NCBI GenBank assembly: GCA_942491665.1
Contig: CALOBR010000020.1
Span: forward strand, 124,001 to 188,000
Direction of reading: 5' to 3'
Length of the DNA stretch: 64,000 bases
Origin: CAVQGZ01 sp942491665
GTDB lineage: Bacteria > Actinomycetota > Actinomycetes > Jiangellales > Jiangellaceae
Under the pieces are notes generated by a model that saw only the letters and a program-made list of their open reading frames with translations, had not been told where the DNA came from and did not search any database. Each line of letters begins with the position of its first letter. Position 1 is the first letter of the stretch. Position numbers and translations under genes: made by a program. Shown piece after piece: positions 43,356 to 51,928 of the stretch.

Positions 43356-44321
43356 TCAGGCGCCGACCGAACGGGCCATCAGGGAGACGGCCTCGGAGAG
43401 GTCGTGCACGGCGACGATGCGCTGGCGCGGCGCCCAACGCTCGGGGTGCGGCGGCCATCCGGGACCGCCGACAGCGATCACCGGGGCTGGACGGATCTCG
43501 GGGAGCGTCGCGAGCTGTCGAGGGTCGGCGGTGTGCGGGCGCTGCGCCCAGACGAACACACCGGCCGGCCCCGCGCGCCGGATCGCCGAGCCCAGCGCGT
43601 CCACCGGCACGCGGGCACCCAGCACCCTGGTCGCGACGTGGCGTTCGGCCAGCGCCGCCGACACGGCGTGCAGGGGCAGGGAGTGCTGCTCCTCCTCCGC
43701 GCAGGCCAGCAGGATCGGCCTGGTGTTGACCGGGTTGGCGGTGAACCGCTGCACGTGGTGGCGTAGCACGCCGAGCACGCACTCGGAGACGAGGTGCTCG
43801 GAGTCCACGCCTTGGCCAGTCTTGGCCCACCGCTGCCCGACCGTGACCAGCGCCGGGACGATGAGGCTGTCCCAGGACGCGATCACGCCGCGGCGCTCCA
43901 GCGACTCGCGGATGATCGTGCTCACCGCGTGCGAGTCGAGCGCGTCCGCCGCCTTGACCAGGCCACGCACCTTGTCCTCGGCCCGCGCCATGGGCACGAC
44001 CGTTCGCCGCAGGCTGCCCACATCGGTAACGGAGTCGAGGCTGACGCGCGGCAGCTCCATGTCGTCGGTGGCGAGGGCGACACGTGCGGCCTCGCCCGCC
44101 GACACCCCTTCCAGGGTCAGCCGACGCATGAGCTCCAGGCGGGCCAGGTCGGTCAAGGAGTAGCGGCGGTGGGTGCCGGCCTCGTGCTCGGACGGGCCGA
44201 GTCCGTGACGACGGTCCCACGTGCGAAGCGTGGTCGGGGAGATGCCCAGACGGCGGGCGACCGTGGCAACAGTGAGCGTCGCCTCGCGTGACTGGACGAC
44301 GTGCGACTCGATCACTGACAT
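43356..44321 (-). CDS. MerR family regulator with cobalamin-binding domain (CarH/LitR-like)
   Basis: A 321-residue regulator. Residues ~14-80 are the MerR DNA-binding domain (LTVATVARRLGISPTTLRTW, then RRYSLTDLARLELMRRL). Residues ~115-190 form the four-helix B12-binding bundle, with Trp165, nine residues, then Glu175-His176: the W-x9-EH motif of CarH-type photoreceptors. The Rossmann half follows, with Glu211-Gln-His213-Ser-Leu-Pro216 at the site of the usual E/D-x-H-x-x-G lower-ligand motif; His is kept but Gly is Pro. It is divergent from whiB3, and half-sites related to CGATTC lie between them. It may sense adenosylcobalamin or light, but the altered motif leaves cobalamin binding unproven. 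Confidence 0.85.
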   Translation of the reverse strand: MSVIESHVVQSREATLTVATVARRLGISPTTLRTWDRRHGLGPSEHEAGTHRRYSLTDLARLELMRRLTLEGVSAGEAARVALATDDMELPRVSLDSVTDVGSLRRTVVPMARAEDKVRGLVKAADALDSHAVSTIIRESLERRGVIASWDSLIVPALVTVGQRWAKTGQGVDSEHLVSECVLGVLRHHVQRFTANPVNTRPILLACAEEEQHSLPLHAVSAALAERHVATRVLGARVPVDALGSAIRRAGPAGVFVWAQRPHTADPRQLATLPEIRPAPVIAVGGPGWPPHPERWAPRQRIVAVHDLSEAVSLMARSVGA

Positions 44322-44400
44322 GAAGCGATTGTGGAACCGATTCGGGCTCCCCGCATCTCGACGCGCCTGACCTGCGCAGACTTCCTGACGGCTGCCCGAA

Positions 44401-44413
44401 CGTAACCGTTACG
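44401..44413. promoter_or_regulatory. Palindrome CGTAAC-C-GTTACG upstream of whiB3
   Basis: A perfect 13-bp palindrome about 20 bp upstream of the whiB3 -35 box. It could bind a second regulator of the MerR-whiB3 region. The sequence GTTAC/GTAAC recalls MtrA-type recognition, but I cannot assign it. Confidence 0.4.
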
Positions 44414-44414
44414 T

Positions 44415-44455
44415 AAACGATTCATTCAGGGTCTTGCAACGCTTCTGAATCGTTT
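44415..44455. promoter_or_regulatory. Candidate MerR operator over the whiB3 promoter
   Basis: AAACGATTCA (44415-44424) and TGAATCGTTT (44446-44455) are perfect inverted repeats with a 21-bp spacer. Further half-sites occur nearer the MerR start: CCGATTC at 44337-44343 and GCGATT at 44325-44330. The right arm lies between the -35 and -10 boxes of whiB3. Multiple spaced half-sites suit a tetrameric CarH-like repressor. Confidence 0.6.
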
Positions 44456-44462
44456 CTAGAGT
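44434..44462 (+). promoter_or_regulatory. whiB3 promoter
   Basis: TTGCAA (44434-44439), 17-nt spacer, TAGAGT (44457-44462). A start near 44469 gives a leader of about 69 nt before the ATG at 44538. Confidence 0.6.
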
Positions 44463-44537
44463 TACCTGCATCCGGTCGGCACCTCGATCGGGAACAACAA
44501 GACAAGAGAACGCCTTCCCTTGATCGAGGAGATGACC

Positions 44538-44846
44538 ATGGCTGACATATCGCGCCTTCCCGGACCGATCGCCGACATCTGGGAGTGGCAGTACGACGGG
44601 GCGTGCCGCTCGGCCGACCCCGACCTGTTCTTCCACCCCGAGGGTGAGCGCGGCCCGCGCAAGGCCGCCCGCGACGCCGCCGCCAAGGCGGTGTGCGCGA
44701 GCTGCCCTGTTCTGCAGCAGTGTCGCGAGCACGCGCTGCTCGTGCGCGAGCCGTACGGCGTCTGGGGAGGTCTGACCGAGGACGAGCGCGAGGCGATCTA
44801 CGCCGGCGAGCACGTCGTCCCCGCGCTGGTGCCGGTCGCGAGCTAG
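44538..44846 (+). CDS. whiB3: WhiB family iron-sulfur regulator, WhiB3/WhiD type
   Basis: A 102-residue [4Fe-4S] transcription factor. The four cluster cysteines are Cys23, Cys53, Cys56 and Cys62 (C-x29-C-x2-C-x5-C), followed by the sigma-contacting turn GVWGG at residues ~75-79. The opening LPGPIADIWEWQ and the FFHPEGERG segment match WhiB3 of M. tuberculosis and WhiD of Streptomyces, as does the 102-residue length. ATG at 44538 is preferred because GAGGAG ends 6 nt upstream. WhiB3 responds to redox and NO and controls lipid and dormancy functions in mycobacteria; that role is extrapolated. It is divergent from a cobalamin-type MerR regulator, whose candidate operator covers the promoter. 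Confidence 0.93.
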   Translation: MADISRLPGPIADIWEWQYDGACRSADPDLFFHPEGERGPRKAARDAAAKAVCASCPVLQQCREHALLVREPYGVWGGLTEDEREAIYAGEHVVPALVPVAS

Positions 44847-44858
44847 GCCGGACGGCCC

Positions 44859-44905
44859 AGAAGGGGCTGGGGTTCGGGCATCACGCCCGAACCCCAGCCC
44901 CTTCT
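44859..44905. terminator. Very strong hairpin terminator downstream of whiB3
   Basis: A perfect 21-bp stem: 5' arm 44859-44879, loop ATCAC, 3' arm 44885-44905. It begins 12 nt after the whiB3 stop. There is no U-tract; its size alone makes it a likely intrinsic-like terminator. Confidence 0.85.
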
Positions 44906-44946
44906 GTCGTCCCTGACTCGCCTCCCCCACCGCGTCCCCCACCCGC

Positions 44947-45000
44947 GATCTTGGCGCGGTGGCCACATCCTGCGGACTATGCGGCTCCTACGCCAAGATC
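44947..45000. repeat. Nested palindromic intergenic element, copy 2
   Basis: Outer arms GATCTTGGCG (44947-44956) and CGCCAAGATC (44991-45000); inner GCCACA (44962-44967) faces TGCGGC (44980-44985). It is 54 bp long with arm positions equal to copy 1 at 4847-4900. Like copy 1 it lies between convergent genes, after a strong terminator hairpin and before a G-rich tract. Confidence 0.7.
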
Positions 45001-45003
45001 ACG

Positions 45004-45036
45004 GCGGGTCGGTGGGGTGGTGGGGTCGTGGGGTGG
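45004..45036. repeat. G-rich tract with four GGGG runs next to the groEL stop
   Basis: GGTGGGGTGGTGGGGTCGTGG-type repetition on the plus strand. It has the spacing of a G-quadruplex on the plus strand and is C-rich and G-poor in the groEL transcript, the composition of a Rho-utilisation site. Confidence 0.55.
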
Positions 45037-45038
45037 TG

Positions 45039-46658
<1,620 letters not shown>

Positions 46659-46688
46659 GAAGCAGATGTCCTCTCAGCACAAGTGAGA

Positions 46689-46730
46689 CCGGCGGCTCCA
46701 GACGGCCGAAGGACCGTCCGGAGCCGCCGG
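46689..46730 (-). terminator. Hairpin in the groES-groEL gap
   Basis: CCGGCGGCTCC (46689-46699) pairs with 46720-46730, extended by an inner GACGG/CCGTC stem. It may attenuate read-through or mark an mRNA processing site that sets the GroES:GroEL ratio. Confidence 0.55.
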
Positions 46731-46752
46731 CGGGAGATGAAGGGTGGACGTA

Positions 46753-47049
46753 CTAGCCGAGGATGGCCAGGACGTCGCGAGCGGACAGGATGAGGTACTC
46801 CTCGCCCTGGTACTTGACCTCGGTACCGCCGTACTTCGAGTACAGAACCTTGTCGCCGACGCTGACGTCGAGCGGCACGCGGTTCTCGCCGTCCTCGTCC
46901 CAGCGGCCCGGGCCCACGGCCAGAACCTCGCCCTCCTGGGGCTTCTCCTTGGCGGTGTCGGGGATAACCAGGCCAGAAGCAGTGGTCTGCTCGGCGTCGA
47001 GGGTCTTGACGAGGACGCGGTCCTCAAGTGGCTTGATCGACACGGACAC
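46753..47049 (-). CDS. groES: 10-kDa co-chaperonin GroES
   Basis: A 98-residue co-chaperonin beginning MSVSIKPLEDRVLVKTLDAE, with the mobile loop around EQTTASGLVIPDTA and the C-terminal DVLAILG. Length and motifs are standard. It is the first gene of the groES-groEL operon. Upstream are a near-consensus promoter and two CIRCE elements, so it is probably repressed by HrcA in the absence of heat stress. Confidence 0.97.
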   Translation of the reverse strand: MSVSIKPLEDRVLVKTLDAEQTTASGLVIPDTAKEKPQEGEVLAVGPGRWDEDGENRVPLDVSVGDKVLYSKYGGTEVKYQGEEYLILSARDVLAILG

Positions 47050-47143
47050 GTGCTGACTCCCCTTTCGCGGGACGTCGATGTTTGTATGTCTGGTGGCCGT
47101 TGCGCCGGACCGTCGTCGCGGGTGCCGGTCAGGTGCTGGACGG

Positions 47144-47170
47144 CTGGCACCCGGGTACTCCGAGTGCCAA
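47144..47170 (-). promoter_or_regulatory. Second, imperfect CIRCE element
   Basis: CTGGCACCC (47144-47152), 9 nt, GAGTGCCAA (47162-47170). Compared with the consensus TTAGCACTC-N9-GAGTGCTAA, 6 of 9 bases match in the left arm and 8 of 9 in the right. It lies just downstream of the -10 box. Confidence 0.65.
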
Positions 47171-47175
47171 GTCAG

Positions 47176-47204
47176 ACACTAGAACAGGCTTAGCACTCGG
47201 TCAA
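47176..47204 (-). promoter_or_regulatory. groES-groEL promoter
   Basis: On the minus strand TTGACC (47204-47199), 17-nt spacer, TAGTGT (47181-47176). The -35 box lies in the spacer of the upstream CIRCE element, an ideal position for HrcA repression. Confidence 0.75.
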
Positions 47205-47216
47205 CCCGAGTGCCAA
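47190..47216 (-). promoter_or_regulatory. CIRCE element (HrcA operator)
   Basis: TTAGCACTC (47190-47198), 9-nt spacer GGTCAACCC, GAGTGCCAA (47208-47216). Seventeen of 18 arm positions match the consensus. It overlaps the -35 box of the groES promoter. Confidence 0.92.
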
Positions 47217-47229
47217 CCGTGTTGCCGGC

Positions 47230-48933
47230 TCAGCACGAGGGGGGCCGCACGCCGTCGACCCGCACCGGCAACGTCCCCGAGGCGGGGCTTCGCCCGGTCA
47301 GGACGCCAAGCAAGGCGTCGAAGGCCGTCGGGGTGCGTCCGAAGAGCGCCAGCATGGCTGACGACGCGCTGCTGCGGGCCAGTCCGTACGGAATGTCCAG
47401 CGCGACCACGACGTCACCGGCGCCGGCTGACCCGGGCGAGCCGAGGAGAACGACCACGTCGCCCGCCCCGGTGCCCAGCCCGGCCCGGCGGGCCGCGGCG
47501 GCGAAGCGGGCGCGGTCGGTCTCGGTACCGCCCACCACCTGCACCGACGCCCCGACCAGCGGGCTGTCGCAGCGCCCGGACACCAGCGTGACGGCGGACG
47601 CGGACAGTCGCCGGGAGGCCTTCGTGGGCGCGGGCGACCCGACGTAGGACAGCTCGACGGCGCCCGCCTGGTCGCGCAGGTCGGCCTGGTGGAGCTGCAG
47701 GGCCACCACGCGCCGGACGGCGGTGCTCAGCCGCTGCGGTCGCAGCTGCCCGTTGCGCACGGCCTCGACGATCCCGTCGCGGGCGGCGCGAGCGTCGGGA
47801 GGCATCAGCAGCAGGTCAGAGCCCGCCCGCAGCGCGGCCACCGCCGACTGCGCCGCGGAGTAGCGCTGAGTGACGGCCGCCATCGACAGCGAGTCGGTCA
47901 CCACCACCCCGTGAAACCCGAGATCGCCGCGGAGCAGGCCGCGCACGACTGGGGCGGACAGCGACGACGGCACCCCGGGGTCGACGTCGCGCACGTCGAG
48001 GTGGGCCACCATCACCGCGGGCACGCCGGCCGCGACCGCGCTGGCGAACGGGACGAGGTCGTGCGTGGTGAGCCGCTCGAGCGACGCTGCCTGCACCGGC
48101 AGCTCGACGTGGCTGTCGGCCGGCACGCTGCCGTGCCCAGGAAAGTGCTTGACCACCGGCACCAGGCCGGCCTCGGCAAGACCGGCAGCCTGAGCGGTGG
48201 CGACACGGCCCACCAGCCGGGGTCGGCCCCCCGGGGCGCGCACACCGATGGTGGGGTCGGACAGGCCGGCGGTGACGTCGGCCACCGGCGCGAAGCTCAT
48301 GGTGAAGCCCAGCGCGGCCAGCTCCCTGCCCTGCGCATGGGCGGCCGCACGGCTCACGTCGGCGTCGCCGGCCGCACCGTGCGCCATGCCGGGCGGGAAC
48401 TGGGTCGCCGGCGGACCGACCCGGGCGACCGGACCGCCCTCCTGGTCGACCGAGACGATCAGCGGGTAGGGCCTGTCCAGGGTGGCCTGCAGACGCGCCG
48501 TCGTCCGGGCCAGGGCCGATGCACTGTCGGACCCTGATGGCACGTTGTCGCCCATGAGGATGACTCCGGCGAGGCCCAGGTCGCGCACGAGGTCGACGGG
48601 TGGTTCCAGACCGCCGTAGGTGCCGACGATCACGTGCCCGGCGCGCTGCTCCAGCGACATCGCAGCGACGAGCTCGTCGGCGCGCTGCCAGCTCTGCCCG
48701 CTCGGTCCCCAGTCGCGGTCGCGTGGTTCTCGCGGTGCCTGGGCGACCGCGGGCACGGTCGGGGACGGGCTCGGCTCAGGTGGCAGTGCTGACCGGTACG
48801 CCAGCGGCTCCCCAGCCTCCGATGGGACCGGTGGTGCCGTCGCCGCGTTGTGATCCGCCGAGCAGCCGAGGGTGGACACGGCGAGGGCAACAGCAAGAGC
48901 CAGAATCACTGGCGCGCTCAGTCGTGCACGCAT
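47230..48933 (-). CDS. Glycoside hydrolase family 3 lipoprotein (NagZ-like)
   Basis: A 567-residue exported GH3 protein, probably a beta-N-acetylglucosaminidase acting on peptidoglycan fragments. The N-terminus is basic-hydrophobic and reaches a cysteine in VSTLGCSADHN, a slightly atypical lipobox. A Pro-rich linker (residues ~35-70) precedes the TIM barrel. NagZ landmarks are VSVDQEGGPVARVG, KHFPGHGSVPADSHVELP (catalytic His loop) and the nucleophile Asp in VVVTDSLSMAAV. A C-terminal ~170-residue domain follows. The stop is 13 nt from the CIRCE element, so read-through into groES is possible. Confidence 0.87.
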   Translation of the reverse strand: MRARLSAPVILALAVALAVSTLGCSADHNAATAPPVPSEAGEPLAYRSALPPEPSPSPTVPAVAQAPREPRDRDWGPSGQSWQRADELVAAMSLEQRAGHVIVGTYGGLEPPVDLVRDLGLAGVILMGDNVPSGSDSASALARTTARLQATLDRPYPLIVSVDQEGGPVARVGPPATQFPPGMAHGAAGDADVSRAAAHAQGRELAALGFTMSFAPVADVTAGLSDPTIGVRAPGGRPRLVGRVATAQAAGLAEAGLVPVVKHFPGHGSVPADSHVELPVQAASLERLTTHDLVPFASAVAAGVPAVMVAHLDVRDVDPGVPSSLSAPVVRGLLRGDLGFHGVVVTDSLSMAAVTQRYSAAQSAVAALRAGSDLLLMPPDARAARDGIVEAVRNGQLRPQRLSTAVRRVVALQLHQADLRDQAGAVELSYVGSPAPTKASRRLSASAVTLVSGRCDSPLVGASVQVVGGTETDRARFAAAARRAGLGTGAGDVVVLLGSPGSAGAGDVVVALDIPYGLARSSASSAMLALFGRTPTAFDALLGVLTGRSPASGTLPVRVDGVRPPSC

Positions 48934-48940
48934 AGAGCGG

Positions 48941-49654
48941 TCAGGCTCTCACGCCTTCCCACGTCCGCAACTGCTCAGCCATCGTGTCGGCCGGTCGAGT
49001 CTCACCTGCCAGCCGGAGCACGGCGTCAGCGTCACCCAGGCCGACTCCTCGAGTGGCCCGGTGGTCCAGCAGGGCAGCCACGAAGCGGCCGAGGTCGGTG
49101 CGCGGCCGGCCGCCGGGCAGTCTCACGGCGTCGGGGCCGGCCCGCACGTCTCGCACCTGCCAGGTGGCGCGGACTCGCTCGGCGGCGACAGGGTCCAGTG
49201 CGTGGTTGGCCTGCCCGGGGCGGGCATAGGTTGCGACGACGGCAGCCGGGGTCCAGCCGAGCAGGGTGGTGAGCGGGCCCAGGCATACGAGCAGCGCGTC
49301 GTCGTCGGACCCGTGCGCGTCAGCCGCCGACACGGTGTCGTCAGACTCCGACGACACCGCCGCGGGCGGGAGGTGGGGCGCAAGCCCGGCCAGCCCGTCC
49401 GAGCCGTGCACAGCCCGCCCCTGGAAGGCCGACCCGTCCGCGCGCCGGGCGGCCCCGGCCGTGACCGGCACCGTGTCGGCACCCAGCAGACCGAGCACGA
49501 AGCGGGTGTTGGTCAGCACCCGGTCGAGTGGCACGTTGCCGCCCACCGCGACGGCCTCGGCCAGGTCGAGCCCCGGGTGCAGCACCGCCGCCACGAGAGC
49601 CAACGCGTCGTCGACGCCCGTGTCGACGAGCAGCCTCACCCGCAGCGCGCCCAT
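48941..49654 (-). CDS. Nucleoside hydrolase-like protein (short)
   Basis: A 237-residue member of the inosine/uridine-preferring nucleoside hydrolase fold. The calcium-binding start RLLVDTGVDDALALVAAV matches the DTDPGIDDALAL hallmark, with one Asp replaced in the cluster. GGNVPLDRVLTNTRFVLGLL is the next family segment. At 237 residues it is much shorter than typical members (about 310), and the usual C-terminal His region is not obvious, so it may be a degenerate or specialised form. It sits between tsaD (7 nt away) and the NagZ-like gene on the same strand. Confidence 0.75.
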   Translation of the reverse strand: MGALRVRLLVDTGVDDALALVAAVLHPGLDLAEAVAVGGNVPLDRVLTNTRFVLGLLGADTVPVTAGAARRADGSAFQGRAVHGSDGLAGLAPHLPPAAVSSESDDTVSAADAHGSDDDALLVCLGPLTTLLGWTPAAVVATYARPGQANHALDPVAAERVRATWQVRDVRAGPDAVRLPGGRPRTDLGRFVAALLDHRATRGVGLGDADAVLRLAGETRPADTMAEQLRTWEGVRA

Positions 49655-49661
49655 GAGCGGG

Positions 49662-50708
49662 CTACATCGTCACGACGTCGACCGGCAGCGACGACGAGGC
49701 GCCCAGCTCGTCCGCGGAGGGGTGCCGGCCGGCGGCGACCAGCAACGACCCCAACGCCGCGACCATCGCGCCGTTGTCGGTGCAGAGACCTGGTCGGGGT
49801 ACCCGTAGCGTGACACCCGCACGCTCGCAGCGCTGCTGGGTGAGCACCCGCAGCCGTGAGTTCGCGGCCACGCCACCGCCGAGCAGCAGGGTCTCGATGC
49901 CGTGCTCGGTGCAGGCCAGCACGGCCTTGGCCGACAGCACGTCGGCCACCGCCTCCTGGAACGACGCGGCGACGTCAGCGCGCGGCACCTGCTCCCCCGC
50001 AGCCTCGCGCTGCGCGACCCACCGCGCCACGGCGGTCTTGAGCCCGGAGAACGAGAAGTCGTAGCGGTGGCGCCCCATGTCCCGCTGGGACGTGAGCCCC
50101 CGGGGGAAGGCGATGGCCGACGACGTCCCGTCCCCGGCGAGCCGATCGATCTCGGGTCCACCAGGAAACGGCAGACCGAGCACCCGTGCCACCTTGTCGA
50201 ACGCCTCCCCCGCCGCGTCGTCGATCGTCGCCCCTAGCGGCGACACGTCGCCGGTGAGGTCGTCCACCCGCAGGACCGAGGAGTGCCCGCCGGAGACGAG
50301 CAACGCCACAGCCGGCTGCGGCAACGGTCCGTGCTCCAACGTGTCGACGGCAACATGTGCTGCCAGATGGTTCACGCCGTACAGGGGCTTGCCCAGCCCG
50401 AGTGCCAGCGCCTTGGCCGCTGCCACCCCGACCAGCAGCGCCCCGACCAGCCCCGGTCCGCTGGTGACCGCGATCGCATCGACGTCAGCCAGGTGGACCC
50501 CGGCCTCGCGGCAGGCGCGTTCGACGGTGGGCAGCATCGCCTCGAGGTGGGCGCGGCTGGCCACCTCCGGCACGACGCCGCCGAAGCGGGCGTGCTCGTC
50601 GACGCTGGAGGCGATCTCGTTGGCCAGCAGCGTCGAGCCGTGCACGATGCCCACACCCGTCTCGTCGCACGAGGTCTCGATGCCCAGCACCAGCGGTCGG
50701 TCGGTCAT
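49662..50708 (-). CDS. tsaD: tRNA N6-threonylcarbamoyladenosine synthase subunit TsaD
   Basis: Transfers the threonylcarbamoyl group to A37 of ANN-decoding tRNAs. The N-terminal ASKHA start VLGIETSCDETGVGIVHG and the iron-binding VNHLAAHVAV segment are intact. The nucleotide-binding segments LLVSGGHSSVLRV and LLLGGGVAANSRLR follow. Length 348 residues is standard. It is downstream of rimI (7 nt) and tsaB in the same direction; tsaE follows at 52803. No tsaC gene is in the window. Confidence 0.97.
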   Translation of the reverse strand: MTDRPLVLGIETSCDETGVGIVHGSTLLANEIASSVDEHARFGGVVPEVASRAHLEAMLPTVERACREAGVHLADVDAIAVTSGPGLVGALLVGVAAAKALALGLGKPLYGVNHLAAHVAVDTLEHGPLPQPAVALLVSGGHSSVLRVDDLTGDVSPLGATIDDAAGEAFDKVARVLGLPFPGGPEIDRLAGDGTSSAIAFPRGLTSQRDMGRHRYDFSFSGLKTAVARWVAQREAAGEQVPRADVAASFQEAVADVLSAKAVLACTEHGIETLLLGGGVAANSRLRVLTQQRCERAGVTLRVPRPGLCTDNGAMVAALGSLLVAAGRHPSADELGASSSLPVDVVTM

Positions 50709-50715
50709 GGTCGCC

Positions 50716-51195
50716 TCATTGTGCTCGCCGGGCCATGACGACGCCGTCGCGCCCCTGGCCGTAGTAGTGGCGTCGCGTCGAGATCGTCACGAAGCCGAGG
50801 TTGGCGTAGAGGGCGATCGCCGCCTGGTTGGTCGCGCGCACCTCCAGCAGCACCTCCCGGGCCCCGTGCGTGTCGGCGTCGTCCAGCAGGGCTCTGACCA
50901 GCCGTCGACCCACACCCCTGCCGCGCCACCCGGGATGCACGGCGACCGTCATCACGTCGGCGGTGTCGAGGGCGAGCGAGATCCCGGCGTAGCCGACGAC
51001 GGTCTGCGCCGCCTCGGCCACGACGTAGCGTCGGCGAGCCGGCACCCCGGCAAGCTCGGCCCACAGCTGCTCGACCGACCATGCCCCCTCGTCGGCGAAC
51101 ACCGTCGCCTCGATGCCCGCCACCTGCTCGACGTCCCACCAGCGCATCGCCCGCAACGCGACCGGGCCGCTGCGCTGGGCCGGGTCGAGGCTCAG
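50716..51195 (-). CDS. rimI: Ribosomal-protein-alanine N-acetyltransferase RimI
   Basis: A GNAT acetyltransferase. The acetyl-CoA loop is VAVHPGWRGRGVGRRLVRAL, and the C-terminal EVRATNQAAIALYANLGF helix-strand is classical RimI. The start is uncertain. An ATG at 51147 would lose the first beta strand (VALRAMRWWD), a TTG at 51156 would keep part of it, and a CTG at 51195 keeps it all and overlaps the tsaB stop as CTGA, parallel to the ATGA/GTGA overlaps seen elsewhere in the window. I list the CTG form (159 residues). It sits between tsaB and tsaD, the usual order. Confidence 0.82.
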   Translation of the reverse strand: MSLDPAQRSGPVALRAMRWWDVEQVAGIEATVFADEGAWSVEQLWAELAGVPARRRYVVAEAAQTVVGYAGISLALDTADVMTVAVHPGWRGRGVGRRLVRALLDDADTHGAREVLLEVRATNQAAIALYANLGFVTISTRRHYYGQGRDGVVMARRAQ

Positions 51196-51872
51196 CGCGG
51201 ACGCCCGGGCTGCAGCACGGGCTTCGCCCCGGCGCCCACCGTGGCGTCGGGTTGGCGCAGGTAGAGCGGCTCCACCGGCAAGGAGTTCACGGTCCCGTCG
51301 GTCAGCCCCTGAGCCAGCCAGGCGGCGTCCGGGTGCGTCGGCTCGAGCGCGGACGGGAAGAGCCCGCGATGCGCGACGGCCCCCGACCCGACTGCCGGCA
51401 GCCCCCCACCTGCTGGCCCACCGCTCGCCACGACGTCCGGCGTGTCGACGGCAGGTCCCGACACCCTGGCTCCCGTGGCGTCGTAGCGAGCCCAGAACAC
51501 CTGCCGGCGCCGGGCGTCGGTGACGACGAGCAGCCCGCTCGGATAGCGGTGTGGGTGCTCGGCCACCGCCTGCAGCGCGAGGGCGTCCAGGCTGCACGCG
51601 CCACGCACGGGCACGCCCCAGGCCAGCGCCAGCGCCTGCGCCGTCACCAGGCCGACCCGCAACCCGGTGTACGCGCCGGGACCCACCCCGACGGCGAGAC
51701 CGTCGAGCTCGGCGCCCTGCATCTGCGCATCGGAAAGAAGGCCGGCGACGAGCGGGGTGAGCACCTCCGCATGGCGGCGCGCCCCGCTACCGGTTCGGTG
51801 GCCCACGACAGCCGTCCCGTCGTGCAGCGCCACCGTCACCACGTCGGTGGAGGTGTCCCAGGCCAGCAGCAC
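51192..51872 (-). CDS. tsaB: tRNA threonylcarbamoyladenosine biosynthesis protein TsaB
   Basis: A 226-residue ASKHA-fold partner of TsaD. The N-terminus VLLAWDTSTDVVTVAL and the conserved GLAVGVGPGAYTGLRVGLVT are typical. The GTG at 51872 is preceded by GGAGGG immediately adjacent, too close for a Shine-Dalgarno; a TACGCT box ending 6 nt upstream indicates a leaderless mRNA instead. It is the first gene of tsaB-rimI-tsaD and divergent from tesB. Confidence 0.92.
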   Translation of the reverse strand: MLLAWDTSTDVVTVALHDGTAVVGHRTGSGARRHAEVLTPLVAGLLSDAQMQGAELDGLAVGVGPGAYTGLRVGLVTAQALALAWGVPVRGACSLDALALQAVAEHPHRYPSGLLVVTDARRRQVFWARYDATGARVSGPAVDTPDVVASGGPAGGGLPAVGSGAVAHRGLFPSALEPTHPDAAWLAQGLTDGTVNSLPVEPLYLRQPDATVGAGAKPVLQPGRPR

Positions 51873-51878
51873 CCCTCC

Positions 51879-51884
51879 AGCGTA
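51879..51884 (-). promoter_or_regulatory. -10 box TACGCT of a leaderless promoter
   Basis: Reads TACGCT on the minus strand and ends 6 nt before the tsaB GTG. It explains why the GGAGGG next to the start need not act as a ribosome-binding site. Confidence 0.5.
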
Positions 51885-51916
51885 GGCGCGGCTGCCCCGG
51901 GGCGACTGCCGGTGGC

Positions 51917-51922
51917 TAGCCT
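51917..51922 (+). promoter_or_regulatory. -10 box TAGCCT of a leaderless promoter
   Basis: TAGCCT ends 6 nt before the tesB ATG at 51929. Together with the tsaB box on the other strand it makes a compact divergent promoter of about 56 bp. Confidence 0.5.
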
Positions 51923-51928
51923 CGGCGC

